Below, piece after piece: positions 1-8,122 of a stretch of 64,000 nucleotides of DNA. The stretch is from Gammaproteobacteria bacterium (GTDB lineage Bacteria > Pseudomonadota > Gammaproteobacteria > JAJPIJ01): positions 15,163-79,162 of the forward strand of contig JAJVHZ010000001.1 in assembly GCA_022072255.1 (NCBI GenBank), written 5' to 3'. A program made the position numbers and the translations under genes. The notes beneath the pieces are model-generated. The model saw only the letters and a program-made list of their open reading frames with translations. It had not been told where the DNA came from and made no database searches. Positions within the stretch are counted from its first letter, which is position 1. The number at the start of each line of letters is the position of its first letter.

Positions 1-128
1 GCCGCAGGCGTAGCGGGCGTAATGCCTACCGCGGCGGCGCCGTCACCGCCTCGTACGTGCGCGAGGTCCGCGCCCGCTACGAGAGCTATCTGCTGATGCG
101 GCCGGCTGCCGTTCTCGCCGCGCTGTAG
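1..128 (+). CDS. 3' end of an unrecognised protein gene (partial)
   Basis: A reading frame open from the left edge ends at a TAG at 126-128 and gives about 41 residues, ending in MRPAAVLAAL. It converges on queC, whose stop lies 48 bases away, so the gap has the size expected between two real convergent gene ends. The visible tail is rich in Arg, Ala and Tyr and shows no motif I recognise. It could be chance reading in GC-rich DNA. No function is proposed. Confidence 0.35.
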   Translation, partial: RRRSGRNAYRGGAVTASYVREVRARYESYLLMRPAAVLAAL

Positions 129-176
129 CCGGCCCCGCGACCGCAACGGCGCGCACCGACCCGGATTTCCGCTCTG

Positions 177-857
177 CTATCTGGACACGTAGCGGGTGGG
201 GTCGGGGATGCCGGCCTGTGCGAAGCCGGCGGCCCGGAGACGGCAGGAATCGCACACCCCGCACGCGCGCCCGTCGGCGTCCGCCTGGTAGCACGACACC
301 GTCGCGCCGAGGTCCACCCCCAGCCGCGTCCCCTCGGCAATGATCTGCGCCTTGCTCAACTCGATGAGCGGGGTGTGCACGTTGAACTCCGCACCCTCCA
401 CGCCGGCCCTGGTCGCCACGCGCGCCAGGCGCGCGAACGCATCGATGAAGGCCGGCCTGCAGTCCGGATATCCGGAGTAATCGACCGCGTTGACCCCGAT
501 GTAGATGTCGCGCGCCTCGAGCACCTCCGCCCAGGCGAGCGCGAGCGCCAGGAACACCGTGTTGCGGGCCGGCACGTAGGTGATCGGGATGCCCTCGGTG
601 GGCGCGGCGGGCACGGCGATGCGGTGATCGGTGAGCGCGGAGCCGCCGATGCCGGCGAGATCGATGCGGATGACCTTGTGCGCCGCTGCGCCGAGCGAGG
701 CGGCCACCCGGCGGGCCGCGGCCAGCTCGGCGCGGTGCCGCTGGCCGTAATCGAGGCTGAGCGCGTAGGTCTCGCAGCCCTGCTCGCGGGCGACGGCCAG
801 TGTCACGGCGGAGTCCAGGCCGCCAGAGACCAACACCACTGCGCGCCGGGCGCTCAC
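177..857 (-). CDS. queC: 7-cyano-7-deazaguanine synthase QueC
   Basis: QueC converts 7-carboxy-7-deazaguanine to preQ0 with ATP and ammonia in the cytoplasm, in queuosine biosynthesis. The N-terminus has the PP-loop ATP pyrophosphatase motif SGGLDSAV. The C-terminus has a zinc site: a Cys in TVSCYQ followed by [11 protein letters not shown] chose the GTG at 857, giving 226 residues, because it lies just after the queE stop at 862 and places the PP-loop about 10 residues from the start, as in the family. The longer upstream frame would read through queE. It is the last gene of the leftward tol-pal-cpoB-queE-queC run. Confidence 0.93.
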   Translation of the reverse strand: MSARRAVVLVSGGLDSAVTLAVAREQGCETYALSLDYGQRHRAELAAARRVAASLGAAAHKVIRIDLAGIGGSALTDHRIAVPAAPTEGIPITYVPARNTVFLALALAWAEVLEARDIYIGVNAVDYSGYPDCRPAFIDAFARLARVATRAGVEGAEFNVHTPLIELSKAQIIAEGTRLGVDLGATVSCYQADADGRACGVCDSCRLRAAGFAQAGIPDPTRYVSR

Positions 858-861
858 GCGG

Positions 862-1548
862 TCAGCGGCCGGGGACGTCGCCCCAGAGGACCTTGTGCAG
901 CTGCAGCTGGAATCGCACCGGCAACCGGTCGGCCAGGATCCATTCCGCCAGGGTGGCGGGCGGAAGCGCTCCGCAGACCGGCGAGAACAGCACCTCGCAA
1001 CGATCGCCAAGGCGCCGTTCGGCGATCTGCGCGCGCGCCCACTCGTAATCGGCGCGATCGACGATCACGAACTTCACCTCGTCGCGCGCCGTGAGCAGCC
1101 GCAGGTTCTCGTAGCGGTTGCGCGCCACCTCCCCGGAGCCGGGTGTCTTGATGTCGAGTATCCGCGCCACGCGCGGATCGACCGGTGCTATATCGAGCGC
1201 GCCGCCGGTCTCCAGCGACACCTCATAGCCGTGATCGCACAGTTCTTTCAGCAACGCCAGGCAGCCCTTCTGCGCCAGCGGCTCGCCGCCGGTCACCGTC
1301 ACGTAGCGGGTGGCGTAGCTCGCGGCCGCATCGAGGATCTCGCCGACCGTTCGATGGCTGCCGCCCTCGAAGGCATAGGCCGTGTCGCAATACACGCAGC
1401 GCAGCGGGCAGCCGGTCAGCCGTATGAAAACCGTGGGCAGGCCGACGCGGGTGGTCTCGCCCTGCACGGAGTGGAAGATCTCGGTGATGCGCAGACGGGT
1501 GCGCAACGCGCCGCCGACGGCGTGGTCGCGGTGGGCTGCTTCGACCAT
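862..1548 (-). CDS. queE: 7-carboxy-7-deazaguanine synthase QueE (radical SAM)
   Basis: QueE is a radical SAM enzyme that contracts the ring of 6-carboxytetrahydropterin to 7-carboxy-7-deazaguanine, the step before QueC. The CxxxCxxC cluster motif is visible as CPLRCVYC near residue 50, preceded by SVQGE, which is typical of QueE. The glycine-rich VTGGEPLAQ segment that contacts SAM is near residue 90. The protein has 228 residues, normal for the family. It starts 19 bases after cpoB and its stop is 4 bases before the queC start, so the two are probably co-translated. Confidence 0.94.
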   Translation of the reverse strand: MVEAAHRDHAVGGALRTRLRITEIFHSVQGETTRVGLPTVFIRLTGCPLRCVYCDTAYAFEGGSHRTVGEILDAAASYATRYVTVTGGEPLAQKGCLALLKELCDHGYEVSLETGGALDIAPVDPRVARILDIKTPGSGEVARNRYENLRLLTARDEVKFVIVDRADYEWARAQIAERRLGDRCEVLFSPVCGALPPATLAEWILADRLPVRFQLQLHKVLWGDVPGR

Positions 1549-1567
1549 GGGATTCCCGGACCCGGCG

Positions 1568-2569
1568 TTACGGGGTCTGTTCGAGCCGCATGCGCTGCAG
1601 GCGATCCTCGGCCATGCGCGCCGAGGTGGTCCCCGGATAGCGCTGCAGGACCTCCTGCAGGGTCGCCCTGGCCTGTTCGGTCTGCCCCATCTCCTGCTGG
1701 CAGAACCCGATCTTCAGCATCGCCTGCGAGACCTTCTGGCTGCCCGGGTAGGCGGCGACCAGCTTCTGGTATTCGTTGATCGCCTGATCGAACTGCCGGT
1801 TCACGTAATAGGCCTCGCCGAGCCAGTACTGCGCACTGTCGGCGCGCGGGCTGTCCGGATAGGTGACCAGGAAGTTGTTGAACTGCGCGACCGCGTCCTG
1901 GTACTTGCCGGCCTTCAGCGAATTGAAGGCCGCGCCGTATGCCTGATCGGGATCGCCCGCGATCGACGGCGCGGCCGTCGCAGTCTGTGTCGGCGGGGCG
2001 GGCGCAGCCGGTGCTGCCGCGCCGGGCGCCGTGGCGGTCTGCATGCCGGCATCCACCGGCAACGGCGCATTCGCCGCGGTGCCGGCCGGCGGTGCGGTCA
2101 CGGGCGCCGTGGCGGTCTGCATGCCGGTATCCACCGGCAACGGTGCATTCGCCGCGGTGCCGGCCGGCGGCGCGGTCACGGGCGCCGGTTGCACCGCCGC
2201 TCCGGGCGCGGCCGGTGACGGCCAGCGCGGGTCGCCGCCGGTGGCCACGGCGGCCGGCGGCTGTTGTGCCGCGCGCCCCTGCAGCTGATCGATCACGTGC
2301 TGCTGCTGCTCGACCTGCCCGCGCAGTTGCCGCACCTGGCGCTGCAGGGCCTCCACCTGGTTGGCCAGGTCGAGCAGCCCCTGGCCCTGCAGCGATTGCT
2401 CGAGCTTCTGCAGCCGCGCCTCGACGTTCTCGCCGTAGCCGGCCTCGACCACGGGCACGTCCTGGGCGCCGGCGGCGGACGCGTGCAGCGTCGCGGCGAT
2501 GGCAGCGGCCAGTGCGAGGGAGCGGATGGCGCCCGGGCGGGCGCGCAGCGTCACGACCATGGAACGCAT
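1568..2569 (-). CDS. cpoB: Cell division coordinator CpoB (YbgF), with duplicated linker
   Basis: CpoB is a periplasmic protein that links the Tol-Pal machine to septal peptidoglycan synthesis. The 333 residues show a signal peptide ending near ASAAGAQ, an N-terminal coiled coil (EARLQKLEQSLQGQG, then Gln-rich heptads, about 45-90), a low-complexity Ala/Pro linker, and C-terminal TPR repeats (AYGAAFNSLKAGKYQDA, SAQYWLGEAYYVNRQFDQA). The linker contains a 26-residue block repeated twice. The start at 2569 lies 2 bases after the pal stop. A second in-frame ATG at 2560 is an alternative. An open frame upstream runs through pal and is not part of the gene. Confidence 0.92.
   Translation of the reverse strand: MRSMVVTLRARPGAIRSLALAAAIAATLHASAAGAQDVPVVEAGYGENVEARLQKLEQSLQGQGLLDLANQVEALQRQVRQLRGQVEQQQHVIDQLQGRAAQQPPAAVATGGDPRWPSPAAPGAAVQPAPVTAPPAGTAANAPLPVDTGMQTATAPVTAPPAGTAANAPLPVDAGMQTATAPGAAAPAAPAPPTQTATAAPSIAGDPDQAYGAAFNSLKAGKYQDAVAQFNNFLVTYPDSPRADSAQYWLGEAYYVNRQFDQAINEYQKLVAAYPGSQKVSQAMLKIGFCQQEMGQTEQARATLQEVLQRYPGTTSARMAEDRLQRMRLEQTP
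2024..2188 (-). repeat. 78-bp in-frame tandem duplication inside cpoB
   Basis: Two copies of a 78-base unit (2024-2101 and 2102-2179) differ at only about three positions and are followed by the first bases of a third copy. The unit is 26 codons, so it adds a second copy of a PVTAPPAGTAANAPL-type linker block between the coiled coil and the TPR domain of CpoB. The near identity suggests a recent slippage or recombination event. Confidence 0.9.
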
Positions 2570-2571
2570 GA

Positions 2572-3111
2572 TTAGTAGGCGACCTCCACGCGGCGGTTCT
2601 GGCCGTAGGCGGCCTCGTCGTGACCCGGATCCCGCGGCCGCTCCTCGCCGTAGCTCATGGTGCGGATCTGCGTGGCGGAGGCGCCGAGCAGCACCATCTG
2701 CCGCTGCACCGCCTGCGCGCGGCGCTCGCCGAGGGCCAGGTTGTATTCGCGCGAGCCACGCTCGTCGGTGTGGCCCTCGAGCGAGACCACGGCAGCGGGG
2801 TTGGCGCCCAGGTGGCTCACCGCCGCCGCGACGATGGGGCGGAACTCCTCGCGAACCTCGCTGCTGTCGTAGTCGAAATAGATGATGCGATCGGAACCGA
2901 CGGTGCCGGTGAGATCGGTGCCCATGCCCTCGTTCACCGCGCCGCCCTCGAGGCCCTGCGATTCGGCGGTGCCCTGGGTCTGCGCGGCCAGTTCCTCGGG
3001 GCTCAGTCCCTGCTCGGTCGAGGAGGCGTCCTCTTTCGTGTTCTTGGAGCAGCCATAGACGAGACTGCCGGCGACGACGAGAACCAATACCTGCAACACT
3101 CGTTTGTACAT
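2572..3111 (-). CDS. pal: Peptidoglycan-associated lipoprotein Pal
   Basis: Pal is an outer-membrane lipoprotein that binds peptidoglycan and TolB and helps constrict the outer membrane at division. It begins with a signal peptide and lipobox (LVYGC, Cys about residue 21). An acidic linker follows, then an OmpA-like domain from about residue 75 with YFDYDSSEV and LEGHTDERGSREYN, which carry the diaminopimelate-binding Asp and Arg. The length of 179 residues is usual. A strong ribosome site (CAGGAGAAGG) precedes the ATG. It lies 100 bases after tolB and 2 bases before cpoB. Confidence 0.97.
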   Translation of the reverse strand: MYKRVLQVLVLVVAGSLVYGCSKNTKEDASSTEQGLSPEELAAQTQGTAESQGLEGGAVNEGMGTDLTGTVGSDRIIYFDYDSSEVREEFRPIVAAAVSHLGANPAAVVSLEGHTDERGSREYNLALGERRAQAVQRQMVLLGASATQIRTMSYGEERPRDPGHDEAAYGQNRRVEVAY

Positions 3112-3211
3112 GGGCCTTCTCCTGTCTTGGGTTCACGGCTGCCGCGACTCGCGGCGGCAGCCTTCGATGTACACCTTCCCGTCATCGCGAGCCACCGGCG
3201 GCCCGCGCGGT

Positions 3212-4528
3212 CTACCTTCTGAACGGGCCCCACGCCGGTTCGCGCACCTGCGCTCCGCCGGGCAGATCGATGCGCTGGCGCACGCGGCCGTCGACCGACA
3301 CGGCGGCGAGTTCGGTTCCACCGCTGCCCGTCGTGGAGTACAGCAGCATGGTGCCGTTGGGCGCGAAGCTCGGTGACTCCGCCTGGCTGGAATCGCTGAC
3401 GATGCGGAACCCGCCGTCGCGCAGGTTGAGCACGCCGATGCGGTATCCGCCGCTGCCGCCGTTCACCATCGCCAGGTACTTGCCGTCCGCCGAGTATCGT
3501 GGCCTCGCATTATAAGGCCCCAGATTGAAAGTGATACGTTTCGCAGTGGGGTTGAACAGGCTCACCTCGTAGATCTGCGGCCCGCCGGCGCGGTCGGAGG
3601 TGAAGGCGATGCGCTGGCCATCCGGCGACCAGGTCGGCTCGGTGTCGATGGCCGGGTCGTTGGTCAGGCGCTGAAACAGGCCGCTGTCCAGGTACAGCAC
3701 ATAGATCTCGGGATTGCCGTCCACGGAACGGCGCAACGCGAGTTTGGTACCGTCGGGCGAAAAATCCGGCGCGCTGTTGATGCCCTGGCCCTTGGCGACG
3801 GCGCGGCGCTGGCCGGTGGCGATGTCCTGCACGTAAACCGCCGAGGTGCGGGCCTCGAGCGAGGCGTAGGCGATCTGCCGGCCGTCCGGGGACCAGGCCG
3901 GCGAGAAGATCTCCGCCGGCGACTCCAGCAGCGTGTGCGGGTTGTAGCCGTCGCTGTCGGAGACCTGCAGCGTGTAGACCTTGCGGCCGGCGCCGCTGCC
4001 GCGCACGGTGACGTAGGCGATGCGTGTGGCGAATGCGCCCTTCTCGCCGGTCAGCTGCTCATAGATGATGTCGGCGATCTGATGCGCCGTGTAGCGCAGG
4101 TTGGCCACGGAGGTGGCGCCGCGAAAGGCGTAGAGCTTCTGACCCTTGAAGACGTCGACCAGGGTGAACTCCACGTTGTAGCCGTTGGCCGACGGGGTGA
4201 CGGTGCCGACCACGACGTTCTCCATGCCGAGCGACTTCCACGCCGGGAAGTCGATCTCCTGCAGCGAGGCGGGCTGGCTCGGCATCCGATCGGTGGTCAT
4301 GGTGTCGAATCGGCCGCTGCGCCTGAGATCCGCGGAGATCACCGCCGCGACGTCCTCGGGCAGGGCGCCGGCGCTGCGGAAGGGCACCACCGCGATCGGC
4401 AGCGGGTTGTCGGCGCCCTGGGTGATATCGATCGAGATCTCCTCCTGGGCCCGGAGCGGCTGCGGTGTTCCCAGCAGCAGCGCCAGTCCACATAGCAACA
4501 GCGACATCACAGTGCGGTTGGGTTGCAT
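3212..4528 (-). CDS. tolB: Tol-Pal system periplasmic beta-propeller TolB
   Basis: TolB is the periplasmic partner of Pal and TolA. The 438 residues begin with a signal peptide cleaved near PLRAQEE. An N-terminal alpha/beta domain follows (IAVVPFRSAGALPEDVAAVI), then a six-bladed propeller marked by repeated WSPDGRQIAY, FSPDGTKLAL and WSPDGQRIAF blades. The mature N-terminus EEISIDITQG corresponds to the TolA-box region. It starts 6 bases after the tolA stop, inside the tolQRAB-pal-cpoB operon. Confidence 0.97.
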   Translation of the reverse strand: MQPNRTVMSLLLCGLALLLGTPQPLRAQEEISIDITQGADNPLPIAVVPFRSAGALPEDVAAVISADLRRSGRFDTMTTDRMPSQPASLQEIDFPAWKSLGMENVVVGTVTPSANGYNVEFTLVDVFKGQKLYAFRGATSVANLRYTAHQIADIIYEQLTGEKGAFATRIAYVTVRGSGAGRKVYTLQVSDSDGYNPHTLLESPAEIFSPAWSPDGRQIAYASLEARTSAVYVQDIATGQRRAVAKGQGINSAPDFSPDGTKLALRRSVDGNPEIYVLYLDSGLFQRLTNDPAIDTEPTWSPDGQRIAFTSDRAGGPQIYEVSLFNPTAKRITFNLGPYNARPRYSADGKYLAMVNGGSGGYRIGVLNLRDGGFRIVSDSSQAESPSFAPNGTMLLYSTTGSGGTELAAVSVDGRVRQRIDLPGGAQVREPAWGPFRR

Positions 4529-4534
4529 CGTGAC

Positions 4535-5704
4535 TTATCCCTCGGGTTTGAATGTGATGGAAAGTATCTTGCCGGCCAGGCCCTTCTGCACCTGCGGATC
4601 GGTCGGGACCGGCAGCGGCGAGGACTTCAGCACCGCCAGTTCCGCCTGGCGATCGAAGGCCGGATCGCCGCTCGATGGATCGACGCGCACGTCCGTCACC
4701 TCGCCATTGGGGGTCAGTTTCACCTTCAGGGTGCAGCGCAGGCCGCTGCCCGGGCGCGGGTTGGTGAAGTTCGACGTGATTCTGCTCTGCCATATCGCCG
4801 TGTACTCGCTGAGCGCGTCACGGATCAGGTTGTTCAGCCGCTGTGCCTCTTCTTCGGCCTGCATCGCGGCCTGGAGTTCCCTCTGGCGCCGCGCCTCCTC
4901 GGCCTCTTCGCGCGCCTTGCGCGCCTCTTCCTCCTGCCGCTGCTTCTCCTCCAGCGCCTTCTGTTTCTCCTCTTCGATGCGCTTTTTCTCCTCCTCGGCC
5001 TTCAGCCGCTCCGCTTCGGCCTTCTGCCGTTCTTCCTCGACCCGCTTCCTCTCCTCCTCGGCCTTCAGCCGCTCCACTTCGGCCTTCTGCCGTTCCTCCT
5101 CGACCTTCTTCTTTTCCTCTTCCCGCTGGCGCTTCTCCTCCTCGATGCGCTGCTTCTCCTCTTCGACGCGCTTTCTCTCCTCCTCGGCCTTCTGTTTCTC
5201 CTCCAGGGCGAGGCGCTTCTCGTTCTCGAGCTTCGTCTTCTCCTTCTCGGCCTTCTGCTTCTCCTCGATCGCCAGCCGCTTCTGCTCCTCTGCCTTGCGG
5301 CGCTCGTCCTCCTGCACCTGCTTCTCGAGCTCGGCGCGCTGGCGCGCCTCCTCGGTCTGCTTGCGGGTCTCCTCCGCGAGCTTCTGCTCATCCTGTACCT
5401 GCTTCAGGCGCTGCTCCTCGGCCTCGCGCTGCCTGCGCGCCTCCTCCGCCCTGGTCTCGAGCTCCTTCTGCCGCGCCTCCTCGGCCTCGCGCTTCTTGCG
5501 CTCGGCCTCGCGCAGCTTCTTCACCTCGGCCTCGATCTGCGTCTCGTCGACCGCCACCGCCTCCACGATGGGCGCGGTGGACGGCGGCGTGAGCGACGGC
5601 GGCTCGCTGAAGTCGATGCTGAACAGCAGCAGCAACACCGCCGCCACGTGGATTGCCACGGCGAACAGGAACGCCTGGAACTTCTGCGCGCGATTGAGTG
5701 ACAC
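4535..5704 (-). CDS. tolA: Tol-Pal inner-membrane coupler TolA
   Basis: TolA spans the periplasm and carries energy from TolQR to the outer membrane. One N-terminal membrane helix (FLFAVAIHVAAVLLLLF, about 12-28) is followed by a roughly 240-residue helical region built almost only of Glu, Lys, Arg, Gln and Ala. A C-terminal domain from about residue 295 (AIWQSRITSNF, LRCTLKVKLTPNGEV) matches TolA domain III. The start is a GTG at 5704; no in-frame ATG lies nearby. The helical region contains a 63-base in-frame duplication. It lies 33 bases after tolR. Confidence 0.95.
   Translation of the reverse strand: MSLNRAQKFQAFLFAVAIHVAAVLLLLFSIDFSEPPSLTPPSTAPIVEAVAVDETQIEAEVKKLREAERKKREAEEARQKELETRAEEARRQREAEEQRLKQVQDEQKLAEETRKQTEEARQRAELEKQVQEDERRKAEEQKRLAIEEKQKAEKEKTKLENEKRLALEEKQKAEEERKRVEEEKQRIEEEKRQREEEKKKVEEERQKAEVERLKAEEERKRVEEERQKAEAERLKAEEEKKRIEEEKQKALEEKQRQEEEARKAREEAEEARRQRELQAAMQAEEEAQRLNNLIRDALSEYTAIWQSRITSNFTNPRPGSGLRCTLKVKLTPNGEVTDVRVDPSSGDPAFDRQAELAVLKSSPLPVPTDPQVQKGLAGKILSITFKPEG
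4988..5113 (-). repeat. 63-bp tandem duplication in the tolA coiled coil
   Basis: Two adjacent 63-base units (about 4988-5050 and 5051-5113) are nearly identical and encode a repeated 21-residue block of the kind AEEERKRVEEERQKAE. The spacing is seen directly from the matching segment around ggccttcagcc at 4997 and 5060. It lengthens the periplasmic helix by three heptads and keeps the frame and heptad phase. Confidence 0.8.
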
Positions 5705-5737
5705 GATCAGTAGAACGCGGAGGATGGGTTCGTGGGG

Positions 5738-6172
5738 TCAACCCTCGGGTTCGGTGAGCAGTCCCACGCCGGTGACCCCCGCGGCGCTCAGGCTCGCCAG
5801 CAGGTGCACGATCTTCTCGTAGACCACGCCCTTGTCGCCCTTGATGAGCACGGGCTCGTCGGGATTCGTGCTGCGCACGGCGAGGATCTTGGCGGCCACG
5901 GTCTGCAGGTCGACGGGCTTCTCCCCGTCCTCGTCCCAGCTGATGAAGTACTCGCCGGCGACGTTGACGGTGATCACGTGCGGCTCGGAATCCGACTCCA
6001 CCGGCTCGGAAACCGCCTTCGGCAGCTCCACGCGCACGCCCTGCGTCACCAGCGGCGCGGTGGCCATGAAGATGATGAGCAGCACCAGCATCACGTCGAT
6101 GTACGGTACCACGTTCATCTCCGCCATCAGCTTCTTGCGCCGCCCGCGGCGGCCTGATTTCATCACCTCCAT
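5738..6172 (-). CDS. tolR: Tol-Pal proton-channel subunit TolR
   Basis: TolR forms the proton-driven motor with TolQ in the inner membrane. The 144-residue protein has a basic N-terminus (SGRRGRRKK), one membrane helix with the essential Asp (VPYIDVMLVLLIIFM) and a periplasmic domain ending in the GVGLLTEPEG tail. I chose the ATG at 6172 because GGGAGG lies about 8 bases upstream. An ATG at 6163 is a second option. The longer open frame to 6352 overlaps tolQ and is not used. Confidence 0.95.
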   Translation of the reverse strand: MEVMKSGRRGRRKKLMAEMNVVPYIDVMLVLLIIFMATAPLVTQGVRVELPKAVSEPVESDSEPHVITVNVAGEYFISWDEDGEKPVDLQTVAAKILAVRSTNPDEPVLIKGDKGVVYEKIVHLLASLSAAGVTGVGLLTEPEG

Positions 6173-6227
6173 GCTCGCTGCCTCCCGGCCGGCGGATAGG
6201 GTCCGGTCACGCTCGGTACGGCGTTCA

Positions 6228-6902
6228 TCAGCTGTGCGCCTGCCGTTGCAGGATGGAGGAGAACTCCTCCAGGAAGATGTCGTAGCGGTTGTAGAGACGA
6301 TCGATGTCGCTGGAGTAGCGGTTGTAGGCGACGAACGCCGGGATGGCGGCAAACAGGCCCATCGCCGTGGCGATCAGTGCCTCGGAGATGCCGGGGGCCA
6401 CCATCGCCAGCGTCGCCTGGTGGACGTTCTGCAGCGCCTGGAAGGAATTCATGATGCCCCAGACGGTGCCGAACAGACCTATATAAGGACTCACGGAGCC
6501 GACGGTCGCGAGGAACGGCAGGCTCGCCTCCAGGTCCTCGATCTCGCGGCTGATGGCCACGCGCATGGCGCGCTGCGCGCCCTCGAGCACCGCCATGGGC
6601 TCTATGCCCTCGCGCTTGCGAAGGCGCGCGAACTCCTTGAAGCCGGCCTCGAAGATCTTCTCCATGCCGCGCGCCTCGCGGCCGCCGGAGTTCAGGCGCG
6701 AGTACAGCGTGGCCAGGTCCTCGGAGTTCCAGAAGCGGTTTTCGAAGTCCTCCGCGCCCCGCCGCGCGCGCTTCATCATGCTGCGCTTGGAGAAAATGAT
6801 CGTCCAGGAGGCGAGCGACGCCACCACCAGCACCAGCATGACGAACTTCACCAGCCAGCTGGCGTGCAGGATCAGACTTGCAACCGATAAATCAGTCTGC
6901 AT
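6228..6902 (-). CDS. tolQ: Tol-Pal proton-channel subunit TolQ
   Basis: TolQ is the multi-spanning partner of TolR, related to ExbB and MotA. The 224 residues show a first membrane helix (LVKFVMLVLVVASLASW), a cytoplasmic loop, and two further helices around TVGSVSPYIGLFGTVWG and ATAMGLFAAIPAFVAYN, which carry the conserved Pro, Gly and Thr residues. The start at 6902 overlaps the end of ybgC by 11 bases, indicating translational coupling. tolR follows 55 bases later. Confidence 0.96.
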   Translation of the reverse strand: MQTDLSVASLILHASWLVKFVMLVLVVASLASWTIIFSKRSMMKRARRGAEDFENRFWNSEDLATLYSRLNSGGREARGMEKIFEAGFKEFARLRKREGIEPMAVLEGAQRAMRVAISREIEDLEASLPFLATVGSVSPYIGLFGTVWGIMNSFQALQNVHQATLAMVAPGISEALIATAMGLFAAIPAFVAYNRYSSDIDRLYNRYDIFLEEFSSILQRQAHS

Positions 6903-7338
6903 GTTCTCGGAACCTCTTGATTGCGTCGTGTATCGGGTCTGGAATGGCGCGCGGCCGGAATGCATCGGCGTCGATGCAGGCCACGACGATGACGCCGCGG
7001 CACAGCAGGTCGCCGTCAGCGCGCACGATGTCCTGTTCAAACTCAATGCTCGCTGAACCGAGTTTCCCCACGCGCGAGCGCACATTCAATTCGTCATTAA
7101 ACCGTGCCGGCTTCAGATAGTCGACCGCGAGGTGCCGCACGGCGAACACCACGCGCTCCTCCGCGAGCAGTCGGTCCTGCTGCCAGCCGAGGGACCGCAG
7201 CCACTCCGTTCGGCCTCTTTCCAGGAATTTCAGGTAGTTGGCGTGGTAGACCACGCCGCCGGCATCGGTGTCCTCGTAATACACGCGCACCGGCCAGACG
7301 AACTCCGCCGCGGCCTCCGCCCCCTGCCTGCGACTCAT
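6892..7338 (-). CDS. ybgC: Acyl-CoA thioesterase YbgC (hot-dog fold)
   Basis: YbgC hydrolyses short acyl-CoA or acyl-ACP thioesters and heads the tol-pal operon in Gammaproteobacteria. The motif VYYEDTDAGGVVYHANYL near residues 18-36 contains the catalytic Asp and the following His of the 4-hydroxybenzoyl-CoA thioesterase group. The 148-residue length is usual. The ATG at 7338 overlaps the stop of the upstream repeat-containing frame as ATGA, and the gene end overlaps tolQ by 11 bases. Confidence 0.94.
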   Translation of the reverse strand: MSRRQGAEAAAEFVWPVRVYYEDTDAGGVVYHANYLKFLERGRTEWLRSLGWQQDRLLAEERVVFAVRHLAVDYLKPARFNDELNVRSRVGKLGSASIEFEQDIVRADGDLLCRGVIVVACIDADAFRPRAIPDPIHDAIKRFREHAD

Positions 7339-8122
7339 GCGACGCTCCAATAGCGGCCACGTGGTCCGAGGGGCCTGCGAAGTGCTGCGACACGCCGTAG
7401 ATACGTCCCTGTAGGCTCCGCGGCCGCATCCCTGCGGCCGAGGGTCGCCGCCCTCCGCAGGCCCCTCGGCCCGAGACTGTCGAAACCGGATGGCGATCGT
7501 CTCCGTGCGCTCTGAGCATTTGCGGTGTCCCCGCCGAAGACGAATGTCGCGCATCCGACGCAGGCCCGCTCGAAGCGATCGAGGACGTTCGGGCAGGGGG
7601 CCGTGATGCGCGCCACGACCCTCGGCCGCAGGGACGCGGCCGCGGAGCGTACATGGATGTATTCACAGCGTGTCGTGGCGGGCGTCACGGCCCCCCGCGT
7701 GGCACGTGAGCCTCCGATCGCCGCGCCGCCGCGGCCCCTTGGGCGAACAGCGTCGAAACCGGCAAGGGCTCGCATCAGTGCTCTCTGAACAGACGAGGTG
7801 TCCCGTCCGCACACGATCGTCGCAGCCTTGTCGCAGGCCCGCTCAACGCGATCGAGGACGTTCGGGCAGGGGGTCGTGATGCGCGCCGCGACCCTCGGCT
7901 GCAGGAATGCGGCCGCGGAGCGTAAATGGATGTAGTCACAGCGTGTCGTGGCCGGCGTCACGGCCTCCTGCGCAGCGCGACCAAGACAAGTGCTTTCCGC
8001 GGAGCGTACAGGGAGGTATGCGCAGCGTGTTGTGGCCCCCTGCTTGGCAATGGCCAGCTCAGTGAGACGAACCGCCTCCATGACCCGTACCCCGGCATGT
8101 TCTGCATCAGCGCGTCCTGCCA

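Larger units (their letters stand above)
7461..7976. repeat. Imperfect tandem duplication with 273-bp period containing the repeat elements
   Basis: The segment from 7461 to about 7703 recurs from 7734 to about 7976. Shared landmarks include gcccct followed by gtcgaaaccgg (7479 and 7752), gatcgaggacgttcgggcag and gtgatgcgcgcc. The period of 273 bases is a multiple of three. The copies have diverged at many scattered bases, so this is an older duplication than the one in cpoB. Confidence 0.85.

Noticed and set aside
1568-3136. 522-codon frame covering cpoB and reading upstream through pal
   Set aside because: The upstream part is pal in another frame. The signal peptide after the ATG at 2569 and the pal stop just before it show where cpoB begins.
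4185-5822. Ser-rich 545-codon plus-strand frame opposite tolA
   Set aside because: It is the antisense of the Glu/Lys-rich tolA coiled coil, which reads as Ser and Leu runs. tolA is well supported on the other strand.
7366-8039. Repeat cluster as a CRISPR array
   Set aside because: The units are in both orientations, unequal in length and spacing, and there are no regular 30-40 base spacers and no cas genes.
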